Source: Megascapheus bottae | Lineage: Eukaryota > Chordata > Mammalia > Rodentia > Geomyidae | Direction: 5' to 3' | NCBI GenBank assembly: GCA_024803745.1 | Contig: JANJXV010000040.1 | Location: 586,001-650,000 of the forward strand | DNA length: 64,000 nucleotides | In this document: piece after piece, positions 11,214-20,900 of the stretch | Layout of the letters: every line of letters starts with the position of its first letter | Position numbering within the stretch: position 1 is the first letter of the stretch | The notes under the pieces: model-generated | Told to the model about the DNA's origin: nothing | The model's input: the letters and a program-made list of their open reading frames with translations, nothing else | Databases searched by the model: none | Made by a program: the position numbers and the translations under genes

Positions 11214-11808
11214 GAATCTGTCTGTCTGTCTGCCTGTCTGCCTGTCTGTCTGTCTGCCTTCCTGCCTGCCTGCCTGCCTGTCTGTCTGTCTGCCTGCCTG
11301 CCTGTCTGTCTGCCTGCCTGCCTCCCTGTCTGTCTGCCTGCCTACCTGTCTGTCTGCCTGCCTGCCTGCCTGCCTGCCTACCTGCCTGTCTGTCTGTCTG
11401 CTTGCCTGCCTGCCTGTCTGTCTGCCTGCCTGTCTGTCTGCCTGCCTGCCTGTCTGTCTGTCTGCCTGTCTGCCTGCCTGCCTGTCTGTCTGTCTGCCTG
11501 CCTGCCTACCTGCCTGTCTGTCTGCCTGTCTGTCTGCCTGCCTGCCTGCTTGCCTGTCTGCCTGCCTGCCTGCCTGCCTGCCTGTCTGTCTGTCTGCCTG
11601 CCTGCCTGCCTGTCTGTCTGCCTGTCTGCCTGCCTGCCTGTCTGTCTGCCTGCCTGCCTGCCTACCTGCCTGTCTGTCTGCTTGCCTGCCTGTCTGTCTG
11701 CCTGCCTGCCTGCCTGCCTGTCTGCCTGCCTGCCTGCCTGCCTGTCTGCCTGCCTACCTGCCTGTCTGTCTGTCTGTTTGCCTGCCTGCCTGTCTGTCTC
11801 TCTCTCTC
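11214..11808 (+). repeat. (CTGC/CTGT)n tetranucleotide array, about 595 bp
   Basis: Only CTGC and CTGT units, with rare CTAC, CTTC or CTCC variants, all kept in the same register. It starts in the tail of a SINE fragment (11110-11200). It gives long false reading frames of Cys-Leu-Pro-Ala/Ser-Val type. Confidence 0.95.
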
Positions 11809-12152
11809 CTGTCCATCCTAGCTACTCAGGCAGCTGAGCTCTGAGGATCGCAGTTCAAAGCCAGCCGGGGCAGGGAAGCCTGTGAGACCCACCTCCAATG
11901 AGCCAACAAGAAAACCAGAAGTGGAGCTGTGGCAACAGAGCTCAGAGACTGTGTGTGTATTTACATACGTACATTCACATAGACGGAGCATATCTATTGA
12001 TTCGAGGTGCACTTTTTTATTTGTGACAGTCCTGGGCTGGAGCTCGGGCCTGAGCACTGTCCTTGGACTTTCTCAAGGCCGGAGCTCCACCCCTTGAGCC
12101 TCAGCACCACTTCTGGCTTTTTTCTACGCGTGTGGCACCGAGGCCTCGAACC
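11809..12152. mobile_element. Plus-strand type B fragment and minus-strand type D fragment
   Basis: 11809-11952 (CTACTCAGGCAGCTGAGC) and 12028-12152 (CTCAAGGCCGGAGCTCCACC), the latter running into the FOXJ2 CpG island. Confidence 0.75.
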
Positions 12153-12189
12153 CGGGTCTTCCCGCGGCTCCAGGCGTCCCTTGGGGGTT

Positions 12190-12688
12190 TGAACCCGGAT
12201 CCTCCGCCATCGCCCGGTCCTCCTTAACCGGGGCGGGCGGGGGCGGAGGGCGGGGCGCGCGGCGGCGGCGGCGGGCGGGGCGGAGCCGGGGCGGAGCCGG
12301 GGCCTGCAGCCGCGCCGCCGAGCCCGGGCCCAGCCCTGACACTCGCGGCGCCCCAGCCCTGCCGGCCGGCGTCCCCCCCACTCGTCCCCGGAGCCCCGAT
12401 CTCCCCGGGATCCCCCCCCCGACCCCGGGCGGGCGGCGTCTCCGGCGCGCGGGACGAGCGGGCGGCGGCCTCCGGGGGCCGAGGCGGGGCCGCGGGGCGC
12501 AGCCATGGAGTAGGCGCCGTCCGGCCCACCTGTAGCCGGGGCAGGGGCCGGGGCGGCCGCGTGTGGGGGACCCCGCCGCCGGGGAGACTCAGCCGAGCGC
12601 CCCCGGAGCCGCTGAGCATGCGGGGCGCCGCCGGGCCCTGAGCACGGGCCGCCCCCGGCGCCCCGGCCCCGCCGCCCGGGGGACGCAG
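12190..12688 (+). promoter_or_regulatory. FOXJ2: CpG island with probable FOXJ2 promoter and noncoding exon 1
   Basis: Very GC- and CpG-rich sequence free of SINEs, with repeated GC boxes (GGGGCGGAGCC near 12276-12301). A strong 5' splice site, CGCAG|GTGAGT, ends at 12688. The next usable acceptor, CCCGCAG at 17926-17932, lies two bases before the FOXJ2 start codon, so a noncoding first exon splicing into the ATG exon fits well. The transcription start cannot be fixed by eye. A perfect NRF1-type motif TGCGCATGCGCG lies at 12823-12834, just inside the proposed intron. Confidence 0.6.
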
Positions 12689-12894
12689 GTGAGTCCCCCG
12701 ATCCCCATCCCCATCCCCGCCTCTGGGGTGCACCGTGAATCAGGGGGCGGGGAGCTCCACCCGAGAGGCTGGATCCGAACCCGTGGAGGCCCCCGAGGGC
12801 GGGGCAGGGGCGCCGGGGAGTGTGCGCATGCGCGGGCGCGGGCAGGACTCGAACTCGCGGCCCCGGCCTCCGGGCCTGGCGCTCCAGGAAAAGA

Positions 12895-13850
12895 AAACAC
12901 ACGCCCGGGTGTTTTTTTTCTTTTTTTTTCCCCCTGTTACCCAGGCTGGGTTTGAACCCTGGTCCCCTGGAGTGGCCGGGGTGACCGGCCCGAGTCTGAA
13001 CTGAGACCCCGGGACTCCCGGGCTCCTCCAGGCGGCTCTCAGCTCCACTGCTAGGTTGGGTGCTTCATGGGAGATGAGAGCCTGGTGGACTTTCCTGCCC
13101 TGGCTGGCTTTGAACTGCGATCCTCTGGTCTGGGCCTCCCGAGTGGCCGGGGTGACAGGCCGGCTTGAGGATATCTGGGTGCTCCTGCCCACAGGAGCGT
13201 GTCAAAGTGTGCAGTGGGGTTGGCTTGTGTGTCTGTTTATGCGGGGCCTGGGACCTAAACCCAGGGTCTGGCTGTCATCCTGGAGCTTGTGTTTTGCTCA
13301 ACGCTGGGACTTAGCCGTTTGAGCCACAGCTGCACCCCAGGCTTCTGTGCTGGTTCACTGGTGATAACCGTCTCACAGGCTGTCCTGCCCCCGCTGGCTT
13401 TGAACCTCAGTCCCCAGGTCTCAGCTTCCAGAGTAGCGAGGACGGCAGCGGGCCTCCCTTATGGTTTTGGAGGTTTATTGAAAGCTTTCGAGTGGACCAT
13501 GGAAGAGAGGAGTCTCCACCGTGGCTCACGCTGTCACCCCAGCCACGCAGGAGGCTGAGATCTGAGGATCCCAGTTCAAAGCCAACCCAGGCAGGAAATT
13601 CCATGGGACAACTTATCCCTAATAAACTACTCCGAAAAAACCCAGAAGTGGAACTATGGCTCAAGCCTGAGCCAAAAAAAAAAAAAACAAAATAAAAACT
13701 TAGAAATGGGGTCCAGGCACAGGAATGGCAAAGAAAACAAAAAAAAAGTCTCCTGGACTTTCTTGCCCTGGCTAGCTTGGAACCGCGATCCCCCTGTTTT
13801 AGCCTCCTCAGTAGTCAGGATGACAGGCTTGAACCACTGAGCCCAGCAGC
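12895..13850. mobile_element. SINE cluster at the start of FOXJ2 intron 1
   Basis: Minus-strand type B pieces at 12905-13005, 13035-13168, 13240-13445 and 13745-13850; plus-strand type B at 13505-13730 with GATCTGAGGATCCCAGTTC. Confidence 0.75.
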
Positions 13851-14384
13851 ATGGGGATTTCATATAAATCCCCCCCCCAAAAAAAACAACTGGTCATGCC
13901 TTAATACCTAGCTTTGGAACTGGGCCCCTTATCACATTGTTCTTGGTGGATTAACATCACTCGTGCCCGTTGCCGGTCTGTCTTTTCCCTGGGCTGTGGT
14001 TTCACCAGACAGCCTGTGCACCGTGACATCAAGCCTTTACCCTATTTCTCCACTCGTGTTGTTTTGTTTTTTCCTCCTCTTCCAGTGTGGAGAGAAGAGT
14101 GTGACCCTTTTTCCGGGTACCGCTCAACTTCACGGGACACACCTGGAGACAGACAGACAGACAGTCAGACACACCCCAGTGGCTCAGTTATCCGGTCTTC
14201 TAATAGTAGTGGAACCTTGGCCCCAAGCCATTATTTTGGGGTACGTGGAGCGTGGGTGAATCCCAGCCTCATCCACGAACAGAGCTCTGGGGATGGGGAT
14301 TTATGACTCTCTGCCTTTCGCGGAATGGGGAAACTGAGGCACGGCGTCACTTCATCAAGCTGCATGGGATGGTGAAAGTCACTG
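13851..14384. other. Unique FOXJ2 intron 1 sequence
   Basis: No SINE; a short (GACA)n run at 14150-14172. No exon evident. Confidence 0.55.
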
Positions 14385-16028
14385 CCCGTGAGCTGGGCGC
14401 CCCGTGCTTCCGCCTGTCATCCCCGCTACTCAGGAGGCTGAGATAGGAGGATCGCGGTTCCAAGCCAGCCCCAGGTTAGGGAAGTCCATGAGACTTTGAA
14501 CTCCAGTGAGCCGGGGGTCACTGAAAGTGGAGCTGTGACCCAAGTGGTGGAGCCACCAGCCTTGAGTGCAAGCCTTCAGGGACAGTGTCCGGGATCTGAG
14601 TTCAAGCCCCAGGACTGGAGGCTCAGAACTGGAGGGTCACGTGTTGAGGCCGCGCCGGGAAGAAAAGTTGGCGGCAGCCCTCTTTTTCAAATCCACAGCT
14701 GGGCATCGGGTGGTGTCTGTGGTTTCCAGCTACCCGAGAGGCTGAGACTGGAGGGCCGCGCTTCCAGGCTCAATGGGGCAGAAATTTGGGGAGACCGCTC
14801 CACGCCCAGGGAGGCTGGCTGTACGCGCTGCTTCCTGCCTGTCCAGCAAAGTGGGGTGCGGGGGGCTCCAATCTCAATGGAAGCACTCTACCACTGAGCC
14901 ACGGCACCACTCCAGCTTTTTTCTTTTTCTTTTGGTAGTACATTGGAGAGAACAGTCTCATGGATTTTCCTGCCTGGCTGGCCTCGAACCACAATCCTCA
15001 GATGTCAGCCTCCTGCGTGGCTGGGATGATGGGAGTGAGCTAGTGTCCCGTTCATGATTCTCTTGATAAGCATGAAGCCTGGTTTTCATAGTGCCATTAC
15101 TGGGACTTGAACTCAGAGCTTCACAGTCTCCCTTGGTCTTTTTATTGTTCAGTCATGGGGCTTGAACTCTGGACCTGGGCGCTATGCCTGAGCTCTTCAG
15201 CTCAAGGCTACCGCCCTACCCCTGGAGCCACAGCCCCACTTCCAGTTTTCTAGTGATTAAATGGAGATAAAGAGTTTCATGAACTTTAGTGCCGGCCTGG
15301 CTTTGAACCGCGATCCTCATATTTCAGCCTCCAGCTTAGCTAGGGTTCTGGCGTTGGGCTGTCATGGGTTTTCCCTCCTGTCTGGTAACTCAGGGAGTAC
15401 AGTGGGATGTCTGGCTGCTGTGGCGAGGGTGAGCCTCTGAGCTGTTCCTCCTGGCCCTGTGGCTGGGTACCTGTGTGTACAGGTTGACTGGACGGGTGTG
15501 GCCGTCCAGAAACAGGATTGTAAGAATGTGTGAGGGTTAGGGAGACACCGAGCTACCTGAAGCAAGCCGGGCACAACTGCTCAGGAGTCTGAGACCTGAC
15601 AATTTCCAAGGAACCACCAAAAAGCTAGAAATGAAGCTGTGGTTCAAGTGGTAGCGCACCAGCCTTGAATGAAAAAAAAAAAAGTTCAGGGACAGCGCCC
15701 AGGCCCCTGAGTTCAAGCCTCAGGACTGGCACAGGAAAAGAAATATGACCAGGAGAGCTGGGGAGAAAGTCCCTATCTTGGACCCAGCTTTGACTTGCAA
15801 ACTTTGTGCATATTTTATGCTTCTATCTGGCTGTAGCTTTAGTTTGGATTTTATGATGATTTTATTGCTGTGTCAGCTGTGGGGCTTGAACTCAGGGCCT
15901 TTGGTTTCATTCACTGCAGATCAGTGACTCGGGGACTTTCCTCTCCAGGGTTGGTTTGAACCTCGATCCTCAGATCTCAGTCTCCTGAGTTAGCTGGGAT
16001 GACAGGTGTGAGCTGCCAGCGCCTGGCA
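14385..16028. mobile_element. SINE cluster in FOXJ2 intron 1
   Basis: Plus-strand type B 14385-14625; minus-strand 14880-15055; minus-strand 15145-15360; plus-strand 15560-15740; minus-strand 15868-16028. The pieces between (14630-14880, 15365-15560) are unique. Confidence 0.75.
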
Positions 16029-16408
16029 CAGAGCTGCGTGCCAAAGGCATTCGGGCAGTGCAGTTGGCACCAAGGTGCAGACCTGGAGCGTGGGTGCCCT
16101 GGGCTGGGCTAGGGTTTTGCATGCCAGGCTGGAAGGAGGAGGAGGAGAGAAGGGAGAGGGAGCCAGGCGGCTTTGGGCCCCAGAGGAGCTATTTTTAGCC
16201 AGGCTATCTGATGGTTAGGCTGGCACGGCAGCTGCCTGTCTCCTGGCCCAGTGACGCCCTGCAGGCTGGGAGGAGGAGGAGGAGGAGGTGGTGGAAGGGT
16301 GGGACTTTCTGGTGCTGGTGGTAGCTTGGGGGGCCCTGCTGGCTTTAAAGGTGCAAAGCCACAGCTGTGGTTCCACGCTCCTGGGTGTGGCATTGTGTGT
16401 GCTCTGTT

Positions 16409-16409
<1 letters not shown>
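16029..16409 (+). promoter_or_regulatory. SINE-free intronic block with MEF2 site and E-boxes
   Basis: Perfect MEF2 motif CTATTTTTAG at 16189-16198 with CAGCTG E-boxes at 16229-16234 and 16362-16367, within an otherwise SINE-saturated intron. Looks like a possible muscle or neural enhancer; motif evidence only. Confidence 0.35.

Positions 16410-16438
<29 letters not shown>
16410..16438 (+). repeat. (TG)n microsatellite
   Basis: Fourteen TG units joined directly to the minus-strand type D SINE at 16439. Confidence 0.95.
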
Positions 16439-16441
<3 letters not shown>

Positions 16442-16808
16442 TGGGCTTGAACTCAGGGCCTGAGCACTGTCCTTGGGTTTTCTCAAGGCTAGAACCCTAT
16501 CACTTGAGCCACAGCACCACTTCTGGCTTTTTTCTATGTATGTGGTACTGAGGAATCGAACCCTGGTCTTTGTGCCTGCTAGGCAAGCACTTTACTGCTA
16601 GGCTGGCCTTTTTTTTTTTCCCTTAAGGCTGTGCTCTACCCCTTGTGCCACGGCACCACGTCTGCCTTTTTTCATTTTTGGAGTAGTTTATTGGAGATCA
16701 GAGTTTTTGTCTGTTTGTTTTTTCTCTGCCTTGGCTGGCTTTGAATGGTGATCCTCAGATCTCAGCCTCCTGAGTAGCTGGGATGACAGGCGTGAGCCAC
16801 AGGCACTT
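16439..16808 (-). mobile_element. Type D SINE then type B SINE
   Basis: 16439-16606 type D (TG tail); 16607-16808 type B ending GGATGACAGGCGTGAGCCAC. Confidence 0.83.
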
Positions 16809-16828
16809 GGTTTAAAAGAAAAAATAAA

Positions 16829-17025
16829 GGGTCAGGAGCGTGGCCTAGTGGTAGAGTGCTCGCCTAGCATGCATGAAGCCCTGGGTTCGATTCCTCAGTA
16901 CCACAGACATAGAAAAAGCTGGAAGTGGTGCTGTGGCTCAAGTGGTAGAGCTCTAATCCTGAGAAAGCCCAGGGACAGTGCTCAGGCCCTGAGTTCAAGT
17001 CCAGGACTGGCCAAAAAAAAAAAAA
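16829..17025 (+). mobile_element. Type D SINE (dimer of tRNA-like monomers), reference copy
   Basis: Left monomer has a Pol III A box TGGCCTAGTGG (16841-16851) and a perfect B box GGTTCGATTCC (16884-16894). The right monomer has a second A-box-like TGGCTCAAGTGG (16934-16945) and B-box-like GAGTTCAAGTCC, then an A-rich tail. Full length; in FOXJ2 intron 1. Confidence 0.9.
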
Positions 17026-17047
17026 AGGGCCTATGGTCACTTATTTA

Positions 17048-17135
17048 TTAATTTTTGGCATTACTGGGGTTTGAACTCAGGCCCTGGAGCTTGCTAGGCA
17101 GGTGCTTTACCACTGAGCCATGCCTCCAGTGTTTC
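17048..17135 (-). mobile_element. Monomeric, older tRNA-like SINE
   Basis: GGGGTTTGAACTCAGGCCC then GCTTGCTAGGCAGGTGCTTT; lacks the dimer structure. Related monomers occur at 43640-43725 and 44590-44660. Confidence 0.6.
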
Positions 17136-17239
17136 CGTGTTAGATGAGATTTGAAAGTGTTGGTGTGCATTTCCCTAGCGTTTGTGTACTGTGTGTGCAA
17201 ATATGTAAGTGCACCATACATGCTATCTAAGAAGCTGGA

Positions 17240-17740
17240 GACTTACTATATTATATATTAATAACAGATATAATAGCATTTGCCATGTATTATTATATAT
17301 TAACATCACATACATTAGTATAGACCATATATTATTATATACTAACAACACATATAATAGCATAGACCATGTATTATTAGATATTAACATGTATAATAGC
17401 ATTTACCACATGTTATTATATATTAACAACATACATAATAGCATTTACCATATATTATATATTAACATATATAATAGCATTTACCATACATTGTTATATA
17501 TTAACACATATAATAAATTTGTAATATATAATGACGTACTATATAACATAGTATATTATTGTAGATTATTATTATGTGTCAGTAACATAGCACTATATAA
17601 CCTATATATGAATAACCTACTGTGTTAAAAACCTAGTAAAGAGCAATGTACAACGTACATTACATATTAACAGTGCAATCTAATAACATATAATCATGAC
17701 ATATTATTAAAATATATAACATATGCTGTGTAATGTATAA
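17240..17740 (+). repeat. AT-rich minisatellite in FOXJ2 intron 1
   Basis: Irregular 40-60 bp units built from TATTATATATTAACA and ATAATAGCATTTACCAT, about six copies in 17240-17520, decaying to AT-rich sequence up to 17740. It ends abruptly where the GC-rich exon region begins. Confidence 0.75.
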
Positions 17741-17934
17741 TCACATCTGGGATGGGTTGGGAGTGGAATCCGGATCCTTTGACCCGCCAGGCTCGGACTC
17801 GTGCCCCGCCCCGGTTCCAGTCTGGGCCCGGACTCGAACCCGCGTGTCTACATCCCTGCGCAGGCGCGGGCGCGCCTCCGCCAGGCCCCGCCCCCCACAG
17901 CCTCCTCCCCCTCCTCCTCCCCGTCCCCGCAGCC

Positions 17935-20900
17935 ATGGCGTCCGACCTGGAGAGCAGCCTGACGTCCATCGATTGGCTGCCGCAGCTGACGCTGCGCGCC
18001 ACGCTGGAGAAGCTGGGCGGGGCCTCGGCCTCCGCGCCGCCGCCGCCGCCGCCACCACCCGCCGGCCGCAAGGGGGCGCCCGGCTCGCCCGCCGACCCGC
18101 AGGCCACGCTGAGCCCCGAGGAGGCGGCCGGCCAGCCCGACGGGAAGCCGCGCTACAGCTACGCCACGCTCATCACCTACGCCATCAACTCCTCGCCCGC
18201 CAAGCGCATGACGCTCAGCGACATCTACCGCTGGATCTGCGACAACTTCCCCTACTACCGCAGCGCGGGCGTGGGCTGGAAGGTACGTGCGTGCGCGCGC
18301 CCGTGGGCCTCAGCGTACGTCCGTGCGTGCGTGGGCCCGCGAGTGTCTACGTGTGCGCGTGCATGTGGGCTGTGTGCGCCCCTGCGTGCCTGTGTGTGCG
18401 CTCGCATTTCCCCCCCCCCCCGTGCGTGAGGGCTGCGTGCATGCCTGTGCGTGCACGGGCCCGCGGGTGGTCTGCGTGTGCGCATGCGTGCGGGCTGTGC
18501 GCGACCCTGTGGGCCTCCCTGTGCATGCCTGCGTGCGTGCATGGGCCCACGGGTGGTCTGCGTGTGCGCATGTGTGCGGGCTGTGCGCGCCCCTGCGGGC
18601 CTGCCTGTGCGTGCGTGCGTTCGTGCGTGCCTGCGTGCGTGGGTCCACGGGTGGTCCGCGTGTGCGCATGCGCTTGGGCCGTGCGCGCCCCTGCGGGCCT
18701 GCCTGTGCGTGCGCGGGGCCACGAGTGTCTGCGTGTGCGCATGCGCCTGAGCCATGCGCGCCCCTGCGGGCCTGCCTGTGCGTGTGCAAGGCAGGGCACT
18801 GCCCTGACCCTGGGCTTTTGTGCTCGAGGTCGGCGGGCGCTCTTCCACCTGAGCCACGGTGCCACGTCTGGCCTCTGAACCGCGATCCTCGGATCGCAGC
18901 CCCCTGGGCGGCTGGGATGGCAGGGCCCGAGCCACACACCTCTTGCTTGGGGACTCTCCTCCTCTCCTCCCTCCCCTCTGCTTGGCACCAACGAGGTTCT
19001 CTCCCTCCCCAGAACTCCATCCGGCACAACCTTTCTCTCAACAAGTGTTTCCGGAAGGTCCCCCGACCTCGAGATGACCCCGGGAAGGTGAGCTGGGGGT
19101 GGGGGGTCCTGTCTGTCTGTAATGGGGGGGGGGTGTGTGACTGACTCAGGGAGACGGTGAAATGTCTTCTCTTCCTGGTGCAGGTCCTGGGACTCGAACT
19201 CAGGGCCTGGGCGCTGTGCCCCGAGCCGCTTTTTGCTCCAGGCTGGGCGCTCTACCATTTGAGCCACAGCTGCACGTCTGGTTTTCTGGCGGTTCCTTGG
19301 AGAGCAGAGTCTCACGGACTTTCCTGTCCAGTCTGGCTTTGAACCACGATCCTCAGATCTCAGCCTCCTGAGTAGTTTTTTTGGTCAAGGCTGGCGTTCC
19401 ACCACCTGAGCCACAACTCCACCTGCAGCTTTGTGGCGTGGTTCACTGGAGATCAGAGTCTCCCGCTGCACTTTCCTATCTGGGCTGGGCCTCCACCTTG
19501 GGTCCTCCCATCTCAGCCTCCTGAGTAGCTGGGAGGACAGGCCTGAGCCCCGGGGCCTCGCCTCTCCCCTCCCCTCTCCCCGCTCCCCAGGTTTTCTCCC
19601 TCTGGTCCTCGCTGTGCTGTTCACCTGCGTGGTGCTGATTTCGGGGTGACTTTGATTTGCAGGGCTCTTACTGGACCATCGACACCTGCCCTGACATCTC
19701 CCGGAAGAGAAGACACCCCCCAGATGATGAGGTGAGCCCCTATCCGGGGGGACCCTCCCCCCACATTCCCTCCCCTCCCCTTCCTCTGAGACTTCTCTCC
19801 TCCTGTCACCCTCGCCAGCTGTGTCAAGACTCCCCCGAGCAAGAGGCCAGCAAGAGCCCACGGGGCGCCATGCCCGGGAGCGGGGAGCCCGCCCTGCCCC
19901 CCGAGGGTAACCCCCAGATGACGCTCTCCAGCCCCTCTGCCATGGCCAGCTACGGCCAGGTAGGAAGACGAGGGGCCACGGGGGAGGGAGGCAAGCCTGC
20001 CATCCCAGCCGCTTGGGAGGCTGAGGTCGGAGGATCGCGGTTGGAGGCCAGTCCAGGCAGGAAAGTCTGTCAGCCGCTTGTCTCCCATGAGGGCCCTGAG
20101 TTCAAGACCCAGGACCGACTGGAAAAGAAAAGGGGGAGAGGAAGCCACGCCATCGGGCATCTGGAGGTGGTGTATGGTGGGTGGACGGGACTGGTGGCTG
20201 ACTCTCTGTCTCTACTGTTTCTGCAGGGCTCGGGGTCTGTGGAGGCAGCGGCCGTGGCCCCAGGCACGGGGGGCGGGGACACCGAGGGCCCCGCGCCCCT
20301 CTACAACACCAGCCACGACTTCAAGTTCTCCTACTCGGAGATCAACTTTCAGGACCTCAGCTGGTCCTTCCGGAACCTGTACAAGTCCATGCTGGAAAAG
20401 TCCTCCTCCTCCTCCTCCTCCTCTCAGCACGGTCAGTCCTGGGGCTTGAACTCGGGGCCTGGGCGCTGGCCCCTGAGCCAGCTTTTGCTCCAGGCGGGTG
20501 CTCTACCACTTGAGTCACAGCACCAGCCCAGACCTTTTGCTTAGTCAGCAACCCCATGTAACCCCCCCATCTCCGGCCTCAGTTTACCTGCCGTGGTGTG
20601 GAGAGCGTAGCCCCCTTTCTCTAAGGAAACTCCGCTCCTCTTATTTGTATCTGCTATTTGCTTGTTTGTTTATTGGTTTGCATTTTGTGCTAGTACAGGT
20701 CTCGAACTCAGGGCCTGGGCGCCATCCCTGAGCTTTTTCCCCCTCTAGGCTGGCGCTCTACCACTTGGGTCACACTTCCCCTTCTTGGCTCTTTTGTTGT
20801 TTGCACTGGACAGAAGAGTCTCGGGGGGATTTTCCTTTTCCGGGATGGGCCCCCAAATTGGATGCTCCGCCCCCCCCCCCCCCCCAGCCTCCCCAGGGGC

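Noticed and set aside
11126..11821. 231-codon Cys-Leu-Pro frame
   Set aside because: Translation of the CTGC/CTGT tetranucleotide array.
11994..12902. 302-codon minus-strand frame over the FOXJ2 CpG island
   Set aside because: GC-rich DNA lacks stops by chance; no family similarity, and Arg/Ala/Pro/Gly composition mirrors GC content.
18255..19315. Overlapping minus-strand frames opposite FOXJ2 intron 2
   Set aside because: Arise from the GTGC minisatellite; change frame with unit length and have no conserved domain.
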